Assembly (NCBI RefSeq): GCF_026212465.1
Contig: NC_080049.1
Span: forward strand, 19,244,036-19,308,035
Source of the DNA: Amaranthus tricolor
Lineage: Eukaryota > Streptophyta > Magnoliopsida > Caryophyllales > Amaranthaceae
Direction of reading: 5' to 3'
DNA: 64,000 nucleotides
Part shown: piece by piece, positions 13,444 through 25,919 of the stretch
Numbering within the stretch: position 1 is the stretch's first letter
Layout: every line of letters begins with the position of its first letter
Position numbers and translations under genes: made by a program
The notes under the pieces: generated by a model
The model's database searches: none
What the model saw: the letters and a program-made list of their open reading frames with translations, nothing else
What the model was told of the DNA's origin: nothing

Positions 13444-14540
13444 ATTTCTTTCCTGCAGATCAGAAAGAATTTGTTGCAGCATTCATAAGAAAACATAAAG
13501 GGGCAACATTTACTGTATTTACAATCACCAAGTGAAAGCCATAAACAAATAGAATTAGCTCCTAGCTAACTAATCGTAGTAGAGTTTGAAAAGTATACAC
13601 AAAAGAAAACAATAATAAATGCAGAAGAAAATTTTTAGTATGTACATCTAAAAATCATAACTACCAGTGTCAGTTTCCCCAAGTTTAGTCCCTTTTAAGT
13701 GTCCTTGCTTGAAGAATCAACTAGCTAGGAGTCCTAGTTTCAATAATATCTTTGACATCAATATAAGGCAACCCATTTTTTTATGCTAATATCTCACTTC
13801 TTCACCTACAACACAACCCAACATGTACTCAGATTATAATCCCCATTTACCAATCCCAACCCAATGCTCTTTCTTTTCTTCATTTTTTGTGACACTTCAT
13901 TCTATTTTCAGCCCAAACATATGTTATACGCCCTCAAGAGCTTCATCCATGGAAGAAATTGTCATTGAGTTAAAAGATGTACTATCTTGTCCCTTTGATT
14001 TTTTTACACTTTTGAATTTATATAGTTTCTTTGATTTTCTTGCACTTTTCAGTTTAGGTTCTATACTTGTTATGTTGTCCCTTTAATTTTGCTACAGTTC
14101 TATTTTAATACCTCATTTTGTCTCCTATTTTCATACACGGACTCATTCTCCCTATTCATCTCATCTACATTTGCATCCACTTGGCTTTTGTTTATTGTTT
14201 GACCACAAATCAATGAAGTAAAGAACAGAGTAATGAACTTGATGGCGTGAATGCACACACATTCTGGTGTATATCGGAGACAAAAGCATACTCCGCATCG
14301 TCACCACTAACCAGTCACCACCACTCTGAATTCAAGAGAGAATAGTTGTAGCAAACGAAGAAAAGATATTATTCAAATCATAATATCAATGACACAAAGC
14401 CATGCAAAGCCGTAAATTGAAAATTACCTCCAATATGTCAGGGATGGCTATGATTTGTGACCATAATTTTGATTCAACAATAAAAAAGACATTTTAAAGT
14501 TCAAAATCAACGAAAATAAAGCAAAAACAACGAGCATTAC

Positions 14541-14684
14541 CAAATCATTAGGGGCATGGCCGTTGCCATTGCCATTACTGGCAGCAAACCTCCAAGCAGT
14601 TGCAGCCGCCAGCTTTGCAAGCCTTTATATAAATACAAATAATCAAATGTTAAACTTAGCTTGCTCTCTCCAGATCACACCTTC
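14541..14684 (-). other. CSI1: CSI1 leader exon: 5' UTR or CTG-initiated N-terminal extension
   Basis: On the minus strand an acceptor (gattgcag) at 14685 opens an exon that ends at a GT donor after 14541. From CTG at 14612-14610 an open frame reads LAAATAWRFAASNG, a Gly/Asn run, then APNDL. It splices in phase 0 to 13452, continuing [15 protein letters not shown] recall CSI1 orthologues starting MAA..AWR.AASNG, so the leader appears to be real coding sequence whose ATG is CTG here. An in-frame TAA lies four codons upstream. Translation of this exon is inferred, not shown. Confidence 0.6.
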
Positions 14685-15027
14685 CTGCAATCATCCAAAA
14701 AACACAGCAACATTAGTACATTACTGTAATACTGTATATCGATTTCAGATCTCTTTGAATTTCATTCAATTTAAGAAATTCGAGCTACTCCAGCAATCAA
14801 AGTAATCACACTAATTACATTCAGTTAAAACGAAATTCAAACGCAAATCTAGAGTAGAAAATTAACAAATGAAAATCGAAACAATTTATGTAATGGAATG
14901 AATTATGCATCAGTATAATACAGACAAGATGAAAATCAACAATTTTAAAAAAATATACAGATCAAAGGAAAAATCAAAGAAACAAAAGTAGTACAACAAA
15001 TTAAATGATATGAAATTATATATTAAC

Positions 15028-15200
15028 CTGGAGAGAGTGAGAAAATCAGTAAGAAATGCGGAAAAGCATGAAACAAATAATGTGATTGCGTGATGAAGAA
15101 GGGAAGCAAAAAGAGTAAATTAGTAGAGAGAAAAGCGGTGAAGGAGAGGAAAAAGTTGAGGGTGATAATGGAGGAAAGAGAGAGAGAAAGAGTAAGACTC
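15028..15200 (-). other. CSI1: CSI1 non-coding first exon (5' UTR)
   Basis: The minus strand has a CT-rich leader (runs of tctctc near 15180) ending in a good donor (ctccag|gttaat) at 15027/15028, which pairs with the acceptor at 14684/14685. It holds one short upstream frame of seven codons (MLFRISY) that ends before the donor. The transcription start near 15200 is estimated from where the pyrimidine-rich leader begins. Confidence 0.5.
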
Positions 15201-15229
15201 AATGTATTTTAATGGCTTCTCATAAATTA

Positions 15230-18200
15230 AAAATAGAATTAAAAGGAAGTGAAATAATTGAATTAAGTAATGGAACTGTAGAAGACATGAATTATATTGT
15301 ATGAATGAAGTAAGAAGACTGAGAGAAGGTTGAGCTTTCAGTTGTTTTTATCAGAAGCCCACCGACACCCGAATGTCTTCGTTCCCTTTTTGCCACCGTC
15401 ATAGCTATACTTGAGTAAATATTTAGAGGGAAACTATAGATAGAAAATTTATAGAGTTTGATTATTGGAGATATTTCGGTATAAAATTTAATTGTATAAA
15501 AGACTTATAATATTTAAAGATAAAACGTTGTAAAGGTCAATTGTCAATGATTTAAAGGTGTGATATGATTCTACCACGTAAGCAGTGGCGAAACTTGAAT
15601 AAATTTTTAGGGGGTGAGGTTACTATAATATATTATGTACACTTTTCTAATTGATTTTTCCACCAAGTTTAAGATTATGTTCTATGCATATATAAGATCA
15701 ATATTTATAATATGTTTAAGGTCATATTTGTGTTATATGTAAATATTTATGAAAAAAATAATACAATGATGATGATGATAATTAATGATGATGATTTATG
15801 AGAGAAACTAAAGTCAAAGTAAGAATACATGGTTATTGAAGTAGAAAATTAAAAGAATATTGTACTATTGTTATTGTTATTGTTATAGTTCTAAAGCGAT
15901 GGAGAAGAAAAAATATAAAAATTAATTCCTTGATTTTGGGTTAATAATTTATCTTAGTGGGATGAAAGTAAATATTTGTTGCTCTTTCTTCTCAAAATAA
16001 GATTGATTCTCTTTCTTTTTCATTTATCTTTCTAATACCATTATTTTTTAATTATTTATCTTCCCTTTTAAATTAAGGTTATTTACCTTTATTTATATAG
16101 TTTCACTTCTATTTCCCCTTAAATATTTACTCTCATAACAAATATTAGAATTACTCTCCTAATTCCTAAAAAAAGAGCTAACAAAAAAATAAAAAATGAT
16201 GCAAATTTACATTACCATTAAATCTAATTAAAAAATTTATACCTAATTTTTTGTGATTCTCTAAATTTCTTGTGCTTTTCAAGCTTTTTTTAGAGGTCAA
16301 AAGATAAATTTGTTAAGATATTATATACAATTTGATATTTATAAACTCTCTTTCTTTATTCTATTTCTTTTAGACATAGTTACATAGTTAGAATATATTG
16401 TATTGGGACTATAAAATTAGAAATAGCAATGATTATCACCAAAATCTCAGGGGGCAAAGCCCCGGTACACGTTAACCTTATTCGGGGGTATTCCTCGAAA
16501 AGCCCCTCCGATGTTAAAGTCAGTAAAGAAGACCAAAATCAAGCAATGATACTAGAACGAATGCAAGATTAACGATTATTAGGATATTCGTAGATTGGTG
16601 GAACTCGTAGTTTTGTATATTGATGGAGAGTAAGATGAGTGTAAATTTGGGCAGAGTTTCAGCAGGTAATGTGTAAGCTTGAAGAGCAAATGAATTCAGG
16701 AGGAGACATATAATGGCATACGTAGGGATCATGGGCATTACGTAGAGTTGTGGGTAGTTATTTTAGGAAGATCATGAATGACAAGGAGTATAGTAGGAGG
16801 AGAGTGGAATTGTCCAGAAGTTAGGATTTATGAAAGGAGTTAATTGATGTACAGGTTGGATGGAAAAGTCACATAAGCCCCTTGGCCATAAGTCAAGGTC
16901 AAACGAAAGTCAAGGTCAGCGGAAAATGAAAGTCAATAGGATATATAAGTAATTTCATAATAATAATTAAATACATAAATAAATAAATAAATAAATGTTA
17001 CAATAACAGGAGAAAATAATAAAATTTAATTGTTGGAGAAAATAATGAAATTTGATTGTATGCGCACGTTGAAATATTGGTTACAAGGTAATAAAAAAGA
17101 GATAAAATAGCAATTGCTTCTCTCATTTTGAAAATATTTATCCTAAGGGATTTCAATAATTTCTCAATTAGTTCATATATGTATCTCTAATTTCTTTTAT
17201 TTCATTAGTTAAAATTTGTTTTTGTTACCTTTTTTAGTTTTTAATAGTCCAAGCATACAATAATTAGTAATTACCTACTAATGACTAATCCCTTCGAACT
17301 TTATGTTGTTTTATTATTACCTTATAATTGCTTTTTCTCAAGGAAAATTTGATTTTCTTTTAAAAATCTATTTTTTTGTTTTTTCTTTTTTTAATTTGAC
17401 TTTTACCATTGATTTTTGAAAGATCTTATTGATCTGCTATCTGTTGGAAAAGATTAGCATGTGCATGTAAGAAAAAAAAAATTAGAGAAATCCCACATGG
17501 TAGCGTCGAACTTTCATGAAATGCCAGTGGTAGCAACTTTGTAAGATTTTTCCACATGGTAGCATCCAGTTTATGTCTTATCTAACTGCCGTAGCATTTT
17601 CTGTTAAATTCTTGTCAATTTCCTTTTAATTCACCATTTTGACGTTTCTACCCTTATTAAGTGTTGGTTGTTGTCTTAATAATTTGCCTAAAACTATTTT
17701 TATGCTCTCAAATGTTTAATTCACCATTTTGAAGTTTAATTCATCTTTAATTTATCAATGCTCTCAAATTTTATCACAATTGTTTTCATTCAAATTATTG
17801 TCTTTATAATTTACCCTAGTTAAGTACATATTAGTGCTTGAAATGCACCTTTTAAACTTTATAATCCTAGTTTAAGTGCATTAAGTGAACATTATAGCTT
17901 ATGTAATTACAATGGATAATTATAGGATAACATATTAAGATATATGTATCTTTAATTACAATGGGATAACATATTAATTATTTATGTAAAAAATTTATTT
18001 TCATTTAAATGTATTTGTAATAAATTAAGAAAGAGAATAATCTTAAAATACTTTTTCATAGACTATACTATACTGTCATAGCTATATTCAAAACAACTAC
18101 ACAAATTAAGCAGATTACATATTAATTATTTAAAAGAATAATTAGGATAAAATATTGGTCAAATAAATTTAAAATGAAAATTCTATCACTTATGTTTGAC

Positions 18201-18608
18201 AAATTTATAATACATAAATAAATTAATTAAGTCATATTTTAATTATTATAGTAAAAAAAATATGTTCACTAGGCTGAAAACTTATTTAAAGATTCTACAA
18301 AGACATTCAATATTTAAATTATTTTTCTATGTGGTTAAATTTTCTATCATTTTTTAGGTAATTATTCAAAATCTATATTGTTTACTATATGATTATATAT
18401 ATTAGTAAAATCTATCTCAATCTAATGCTAGTTTGAGTCTTATTAATACTTTTACAATTTTTAAAACAAATTAATTTACAGTTTCAATATGAATAATGTA
18501 TTATATAATAACTTAATTACATATATATAATTAGCAAATTTTTATTTAAATAATTTTAAACCGTACTTGACACATGAATCTATCTAATTTTAAATAGAAA
18601 CAATTATT
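15230..18608. other. Intergenic AT-rich region with degraded repeat fragments
   Basis: No gene seen. The segment near 15585-15650 (agtggcgaaac, then a G-run) and the GC-rich piece at 16440-16510 resemble termini of decayed non-autonomous elements. A 72-codon frame at 16520-16738 (minus) has no recognisable motif. An AAAT microsatellite lies near 16970-16998. At 17485-17600 the phrase cacatggtagc occurs twice in a repeat-like segment. None of these could be closed into an element with two ends. Confidence 0.4.
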
Positions 18609-19275
18609 TTGAGTTTTACAACACCTTACATTCAAACCTGAAAACTAACTACTTTTGGATCTTACAATACCTAATTTGAGTCTTGCAATACCTATTTTAG
18701 TATTTATAACACTTAATTTGGGTATAAAATCCCTACTTTTGGATCATAATACCTACAATGAGTCCTACAACACCTACTTTTAGGACTTATAACATCTACA
18801 CTAGACATTTACTTTGAGTCTTATAATACTTACTTTTAGAACTTATAACACATATTGTAGATCTTATAACACATACTTTGAATATAAAAACATCTATTTT
18901 GGGTTTTACAACACCTTTGTTAAGAGTTATAATATTTACTTTGATTTTGCAATTTTTGCTTTTAAGACTTAGTTCTAACACCTACTTTGAATCTTAAAAA
19001 TACATATTTTAGATCTTTAAAATACCTATTTTGAATTTTAAAATCATTTATTTTAAATGCTTATTTTAGATCTTATAACACCTACCTAGTCTCTAGAAAG
19101 ACCTACCTTAATCTCAAAATATTTATATACTTTCCAACATAAAACACCCACTTTGTACTTTTATACACTCATTTTGGATCTTAGAATACCTATTAGGCTA
19201 TTACCTACTTTTAGATATTTAAAAATACACTTTGTAACTTAAAAATGCCTAGCTTATAACTTAAAACACTCAAAA
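18609..19275. repeat. Degenerate tandem array, period about 21 bases
   Basis: At least 25 diverged copies of a unit resembling ctacttttggatcttataac (range 20-24 bases), for example at 18650-18790. The phrases acctacttt and cttataacac recur throughout. No coding signal. Copies are too diverged and there are no separate spacers, so this is a minisatellite-like array and not a CRISPR. Confidence 0.75.
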
Positions 19276-19717
19276 TGGGTATTTTGTGATAACACTATCT
19301 TCTCCAGTACTTCTCATGAATTTTTATATATAAATCATGAAAAATAAAACTCGTTTAAATACTATGTCTATCTTCTCCTAATAAACGGCCAGATTAGGAT
19401 CTTTCTATAGGACCAAGATCTCACCAACCAACTTGTACGTAAATTATTTGAAGTGGGGATGATTTAGACATCCCATTTCACTTCAAATAAAACAAGACAT
19501 CACATTGAAAGTAGTTGAGGAAAGTAATAACTAATTTTTGTTAATTACTTCTTTTTTCATTTTAATGACTTTACTAAAATAATTAGTAAAGCCTAATATT
19601 TTTAATGAATCTTTTCCCATAATATTGCTAAAAAAAAAATAATTCCCACTTTGCATTATGTGGAAAAGTATTTTCCACAATACCGTCCACGTGGAAATTT
19701 TTTTTTTTTTCAGACAA

Positions 19718-19848
19718 AATCGCCACTTGAGATGGCGGTTTGCCTTAAGCACTAAACCGCCACATGAAGTGGCAGTTTGGTCAAGGAAAACTATCATCTC
19801 ATGTGGCGGTTTGGTCCCTGGTAAACCGCCACTTCATGTGGCGGTTTG
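19718..19848. repeat. Left subterminal palindrome array of MULE 1
   Basis: Three or four short inverted repeats: a perfect 25-base palindrome with one central base at 19823-19847 (arms aaaccgccac...gtggcggttt), and imperfect relatives at 19719-19742 and 19754-19778. Matching copies occur at the right end (24943-24968, 25003-25027, 25046-25070), partly decayed. Confidence 0.75.
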
Positions 19849-20065
19849 CTTGTACTTGTAGTTTTTATTTTTTTTTTTTCAATTCCCCTAAATATTGAAC
19901 GCAACCTGCATTAAACTAGTTCAATACCATCTATTCCATAATAATCAATTATGAACCTGCTTGATTTGAAAAAATTACTTATGAAAATAATGCGAAAATA
20001 TATTACAATCATGGAAAGTCATACAAGAAGTTCAAATCATATAAGAATGTACAAAGTTTGTTAAA

Positions 20066-22271
20066 CTACAACCCCCGGCCCCTTTTGTTTTGCGCACTGG
20101 TGGATGATGATGGTGTGATCTCGTCAACCTCCGCAATGACATTAAGAGCAGAAGCTCGTCGTTGACTAGAATGCTGATATGTGATGATCCTTTGCGGAGG
20201 TGATGGATGTGGAGGAGGAGTGGTGATGGAAGCTGGAGGAACGAATGGCGACATAGTACCGGATGTCGATGGCGATGTGGAAGACCGACCTCGAGTAGAT
20301 AAACGCTGGCGACCTCTTGTGGACCGAGAACTGGATCCTCTGGAAGAGCTACCTCGGTGGGCTGACTTCGTGGAGAAGGATTGTGGAATGTGTCATCTAC
20401 CTCACCAATGACGGGTGGAGTCGGTAAGAGGTACTCATAACCCGCCTAACTCAATGCATCGGTCAACGACGCGTTAATGGAGTCTAGGGTCTGAGAACAT
20501 AGCCGATACCCGACTTCAACTGGCGATGTAAAGGCCCCTTGAATCGTGTCATTGCATTGTATGAGCACCGATCGAATGCGCTCAGTCTGTTTGTTATCAA
20601 TATATTGTTAAAAGAGTCACTTAAAACTATTACTATATGTTATGAGTGTTGAAATAAGACGTGCCAGTAATGTAGATGTCGGATGGTAATGTGATCCTGG
20701 CTGCGCAAATGTGGTGTTCGTTAGGCGTAATATGGAGATACACCTATACCAACTCATGTACATAGCAAAGCTATGACCTGTGAAGTTATCTCCTCAAACC
20801 AATCTAGATGCTCGGTCATTCTGCGCATCTACATGCGATCTATGTCGTACGAGGTAGTTCTTGTCCCCAGTCCTCCGATCGATCACATGTAGTTGAGGTT
20901 GGGTGTCACAGGCTTGCGAAATGACCTGCTCCAAACCGAATTGACGCATGACACGATCCGGGAGATGTAGCTCGACGATGTCAAAGCAAATAAGTGGACA
21001 ACGCGATCTCCAAATCTCGTGGCCCGATGTACATATGTGCGGCAGAGCGTCCATCTTAGCCGCTGTGTAAGGCTGCCATGTCATCTGTAATAGAAATGAA
21101 TATGCTCAGTAATATATACAATTTATTCATAACTAATACAAATAGTAAATGTTAATAACCTGCTCGTCCCGTTTTCGATCAAGTGCGTCTCTGTAGTAGA
21201 CGAGAGTATGTGGGGAGTGGGATCTCGAAAGATATACGCGAAGCCAGCTGCAAACAAATAAACATTGTTTAACATTTTCATGTATCATAAAATAGTGAAA
21301 TTATGAATTTGAATAGTGAATTGAGTGTTGCTACCTTACTGCTAAAGGATCCATCCCGCGCCGATGCTGTGACCCTAACACCAATTCAAAATCATCCGCG
21401 TCATCTTCCTGATCATGTTGTCCATCGGGTCGAATCGTCCGAATAATGAGTCTCCCTATATGAATGTGCTCCCATGACCATATCTGTAACAACATCAAGC
21501 AGCCACCAATGTCCTTGGTACCCTTACGAGATGCTCGGCATAAGTTACAATACAGATACGCTAGGGTAGCACTTCCCCAACTATACTCATCTACGCGCTC
21601 CAAGTCTCCCAGTAGAGGGAGATAGATCAACTGTACCGAGTCGCCGCTCTTGTCTGGAAACAAGATGCATCCAAACAGGTACAAGATGTAAGCTCGCGCA
21701 TGTCTATCAACCGTCACATCATCTGCGTCATCCTCTAGCGTGCTAAAACGCTCTCGGAGCCAAGTCAGCTTCAATGACGATCGAACGATGATCTTCGGCT
21801 GTGTGGGGTCTTGAGGGTAATCAGGCCAAACCCCTAGTAGCTCATGAACTAATGCGGGCCAATTTCCCTCTCCATGACCTATCACTACTTGTGCTTCAAT
21901 GGGCAGCCCCATTATAACTGCCACATCTTGCAACGTGATCGTTGCCTCGCCAACAGTGAGGTGGAAAGTATGACTTTTCGGCCTGCACCTCTCCACCAAT
22001 GCAGTGATAAGAGCTCGATCGAGCTCTAAGCCCCCGCCTAACAACTTGTGAATGTATCTGAAACCCGCTAATTTGACTACCTCTAATACCCTGTCATCCA
22101 CCTCCTAATGTAACGTACCCGCGTGGTAGTGCTGAGAGTAACCAATTGGGCAGTGGAGCCCTCCCACGCAGCTACGCTCCTGTGTGTCGCCTGAAGCGTA
22201 AGCACTGATGGATCAACTGGGCCCGGCATCGCCATGATCACTGCTACATACATAAGTGTTATAAAAATCAT
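20066..22271 (-). pseudogene. Transposon-borne plant mobile domain (PMD, aminotransferase-like) gene
   Basis: Minus-strand pieces in order: 22083-22271 (DPSVLTLQATHRS), 21331-22101 (LHKLLGGGLELDRALITALVERCRP-type PMD core, including the blocks LQDVAVIMGLPI and YSWGSATLAYLYCNLCRASR), a short exon at about 21162-21250 (VYYRDALDRKRDEQ), 20794-21084 (PLICFDIVELHLPDRVMRQFG) and a low-complexity C-terminus near 20066-20254. The family is PF10536-like, known from MAIN/MAIL proteins and plant transposons. The first two pieces are out of frame with each other near 22090-22105, implying a frameshift. Function in the element is unknown. Confidence 0.75.
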
Positions 22272-22295
22272 ATAAATATTATCAGACTCAACATG

Positions 22296-24350
22296 TTATA
22301 ACAAAATATTAAAAAAGCTACACGTGTTACGAGGACGCATCAACGGTGCATCCATTTCGTTCCGCATACGAGTTGATCGCGGACGACCCTTTCCACGCTT
22401 CGTTGAGGGATCTGGAACAACTGTAGGACCGTTCCTAGGATCGCAGGTGAACATGTCTGGAAAAGGCATGAAAGTCTTCTTATATGTCGATACGTATTTT
22501 GTAGAGCAAAATGAAGGGTCCACAAAAGCATCGTACGATATGTTACGAGCTCGACATACTGCAAGAACATGTGAGCACGGTAACTTGAAGATGGTTGGTT
22601 TCTGATAGGAGCATGATGTTGCTGTGAGGTCAACCATGTAGGATTTTTCACATTTTCCTGCTATCATGTTGCCACAACCAGTGGTGACCTTAAATATCCC
22701 ATGCACTGTGTCATATATCCTAACATCATGAAAGCGTGCTTTTTCAGCATTCTTATCAATCGTATCAGATGGTTTCTTGGCATACACATGTCCATTGTCT
22801 AATATGTTTCTCCCTAATCCCTCTTGTGGCAAAGTATTCGTTAACCCGGAAGAATGTCATCCTAACCAATGAAGTGATTAAGAGTAACCTGGCCCCCTTC
22901 ATAACGCCGTTGAACGCTTCAGACATGTTTGTAGTTCTCACTCCATATCGATATCCACCGTCATGAATCAAAGTCCATTGGCGCTCAGGAATAGAACCAT
23001 ACACTAAGTACTTATACACGTCCTCATTAAACTCTTTAAGGCGATTCATGTAGAAATTATATTTCCGAATCTTTGTCTGTTCAGAAGATTTTCCAAATAA
23101 GTTTTTGACTGCTATGTTTTTGAAATTCTTATGCACGTTCGAAGCTAGATGACGTTTACAAAACCAATGGAATGCAAATGGCTCTTCTCAACCTTTTCCA
23201 ATTCTATTCATTGCATGCAAAATTCCCTTGTGACGATCAGATATAACACATAAGTCGTCCCTCTTAGTGACATAATGCCTTATACAATCCAAGAACCAAC
23301 TCCATGTGACGTTGCTCTCTCCCTCTACAACGGCAAAGGCAAGTGGGAACAACTGAGAATTTACATCTATCGCCATAGCAATCATAAGTGTGCCTCTGTA
23401 CTTTTGGTACTACCATCTATAGAAATAAGGGGACGACAGTGGGGAAAACCCTTAATGGATGGTCCGAAAGCCCAAAAAATTTGCTTAAACATCACTATGG
23501 TAGGATCCTTTGTCGGTTGGACTTCCTATTACACCACTGTCCCTGGATTAGATTGCATTAACGCCTGTAGGTACCTTGGAAGCTCCTCAAAGGACTTATC
23601 CCAATCCCCAAATACTTTTGTTATAGCCTTATTTTTGGCCAACCATGCTCTCTTATATGTTATAACAAATCCGTATTTATTTTTTACAAAATTAACGATT
23701 GACTTCACCTTAATCGCTGCATTTAGAGCTTCTCTTCTTTCATCATCCGCTTCTGAATCAGAATCAATATGCTCATCCTCTTGATCTAAAGAGTCAACCT
23801 CGTTTGAATTAAGCCTACCCAAGTGACTCGTAGAAAAGGTGTTCATTACACCACCACCAATGCCACGTGAATGAGTTGGAGAGGTAAACTCATCCAAGTG
23901 CTCATTAACGTAATTTGGGTTACTTAACATTTATGTGAATGTATCATGGCGTACACTAGGAGCTGATTCTGGAAGTTCCATGCTAGTCATGACTTCCCTC
24001 GCATTATCAGAATTTGCAACCAATTCAACATAAACCTCCATTGTCGTTCCAGGGGCTTGTGATGCCGCATAAGCAAGAGCACTTATACTTTCATCATTCT
24101 TAATCGGGACTAACACATTTTTCCCAGTCACTGGATATCTCATCTCCATTTTTAACATAAAAGAGTTGTGATCACAACCAATTACATCATAGACTTTGCT
24201 AACAAACACCTCAAAAGTCGTATTTTGACGATGGATAAACATCACTATATTTAATCCTCCATTATACCCAACATCGGATCCAGTATAACTTACTTCCCCA
24301 CCCATTACACTATAACGGGATAATGATCCATATTCTGCAAATACAAACAT
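22296..24350 (-). pseudogene. Decayed MULE (mudrA-type) transposase of element 1
   Basis: Minus-strand fragments: 23931-24350 N-terminal region; 23529-23930 ends with TYKRAWLAKNKAI and LPRYLQALMQSNPGTVV; near 23400-23450 a catalytic IDG; 23188-23385 has LCVISDRHKGIL with the second catalytic Asp intact; 22765-23136 has RYGVRTTNMSEAFN; 22296-22605 has a SWIM finger (CSYQKPTIFKLPCSHVLAVC). The MuDR zinc-finger domain expected between the acidic linker and the AIKVKS block is missing, indicating an internal deletion, and several stops and frameshifts separate the blocks. Confidence 0.8.
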
Positions 24351-25456
24351 ATTTTTTATGTGATATCACATACACTTAATTGTTGATTGTGAGTAAGGGA
24401 AGTGTAAATTTGAATAAAGGAATTTGTGATATTAAGGTATTAGAACACTTATTAGAAGGTTCATTTCAAATATAAAAGCTAAAAATACCATGAATATATA
24501 CTAAAACCATTAAACTAACCCTACAAAGTAATAAACTTTCATTGAAGCATTTCATCAAACACTTTATATGCATACAAACAAAATCCTAAAATTCAACTAC
24601 AAATGTGTAAAATTTAAGCTTAAATCATGAAAACAAGAGAATGTAACAAACAATCAACGTATTTATAACTTCAATTGAAAACAATAATAAACAAAAAAAC
24701 AATTTGCATATTGAAAAAAATTAGGGTTTTATTCATACCTTAAATGAGGATGAAAATGAAGTAGTACACAAGGAGAAGATGGGAATGAAGTTGATTAGTT
24801 TAGTTGAATGAGAGAAATTGTAAATTTGAAGTAAATGATAGTGAAGAAATTATTTTTTTTAAACTAATATCGGCAGCAAGAAGCAAAGAGGAAAATGAAA
24901 TGCAGTGAACAAATGCTCGAAGTTGCTGTTTTGTACTGCTACAAAACCGTCACTTGAAGTGGCGGTTTACTCAATTTTTTTTTAAAAAAAATAAAAATTC
25001 ACAAACCGCCATTTCATCTAGTGGTTTACTTCAGATCCCTAAACAAAACCGCCATTTCATATAGTGGTTATATTAAAAAAATTAAAAAAAATAAATTTCT
25101 CACACCTATCCTACGTGGACGGTAATGTGGGAAATAGTTTTCCATTTCAAGCAAAGTGGAATTAATTTTTTAATTTGCAATATTCTGGGAAAAATGTCAT
25201 CTTTAATTGTGCAATTATAATAGTAATTTTATAGTTAAACTGCAATTTTAAAATTTTTTCTGAAAAGGATAAAATCACTAATTAAAGTAGTGATATTATA
25301 AAATTTAAATTGTTTTTTATAAGGTTTTTTATGTGGAAGGTATTTGGCGAAATTTTTCTCCTTTTGATATAGGCTTGGAATTATTTTGTTTAAGGACTAA
25401 TTTTTAATTAAAAATTCACATTTTTATCTTCCTTTGACCAACATTAAAATTAATGA

Positions 25457-25509
<53 letters not shown>
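25457..25509. repeat. (ATT)n microsatellite
   Basis: About 17 uninterrupted ATT units in the roughly 0.5-kb gap between the two MULEs. Confidence 0.95.
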
Positions 25510-25837
25510 GGTCCAGCAAAAGTGAAGTTGGCATGTTCATGAGTTCACGTGTTAATCAAGCTTCTGACCTAATCATCGCAAGTTTTGATTAACAATTACT
25601 AATTTTTGCATCATGTTGTATCTTCACCTAAATTCATGCTTTTAAACCTTTTCACATATCCACTAAGCCATGTCTGTGCCTGTGGGAAAATTTGAAAAAA
25701 CTAAGACAATTAGACAACTTAATTCCCAAAATAAGCTTTGTGAACTTATTTCCCAAAATAAGCGTCCGTACATCCAGACCAGAGCTTTGGATAAGTCGCT
25801 GTTAGTAACTACGAAAGAAGGAAAAAAAAATTAAAAG

Positions 25838-25919
25838 GCCTAAGTCGCTGTTAGTAACAGCGACTTAAGGAGTTGACCAGTCAACTCCTTAGGTCGTTGT
25901 TACTAACAGCGACTTAGGC
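25838..25919. repeat. 82-base near-perfect palindrome in left end of MULE 2
   Basis: Two 40-base arms around a 2-base centre (ca at 25878-25879) differ at only two positions. Each arm itself contains a short palindrome built on gtcgctgttagtaacagc. A related palindrome lies at the right end (31102-31158). It could extrude as a cruciform or serve as paired transposase sites; that role is inference. Confidence 0.85.

Larger units (their letters stand above)
19605..25200 (-). mobile_element. Mutator-like element (MULE) 1 carrying transposase and PMD genes
   Basis: Terminal inverted repeats of about 85 bases: left 19612-19696 matches the reverse complement of 25109-25197 (shared blocks aatattgc, actttgc and accgtccacgt). 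Inside each end sit short palindromes based on aaaccgccac / gtggcggttt. Both internal genes point left: a mudrA-like transposase (22296-24350), then a plant mobile domain gene (20066-22271). The exact outer ends and the 9-bp target duplication could not be fixed by eye. Coding regions carry stops, frameshifts and an internal deletion, so the copy is not autonomous. Confidence 0.8.

Noticed and set aside
14401..14440. Extra CSI1 micro-exon ending ttggag before a GT
   Set aside because: Leader exon and the 13379-13452 exon already join in phase and reproduce the conserved sequence; adding it breaks the frame.
18609..19275. CRISPR-like repeated units
   Set aside because: No unique spacers, units diverged and contiguous, plant nuclear context.
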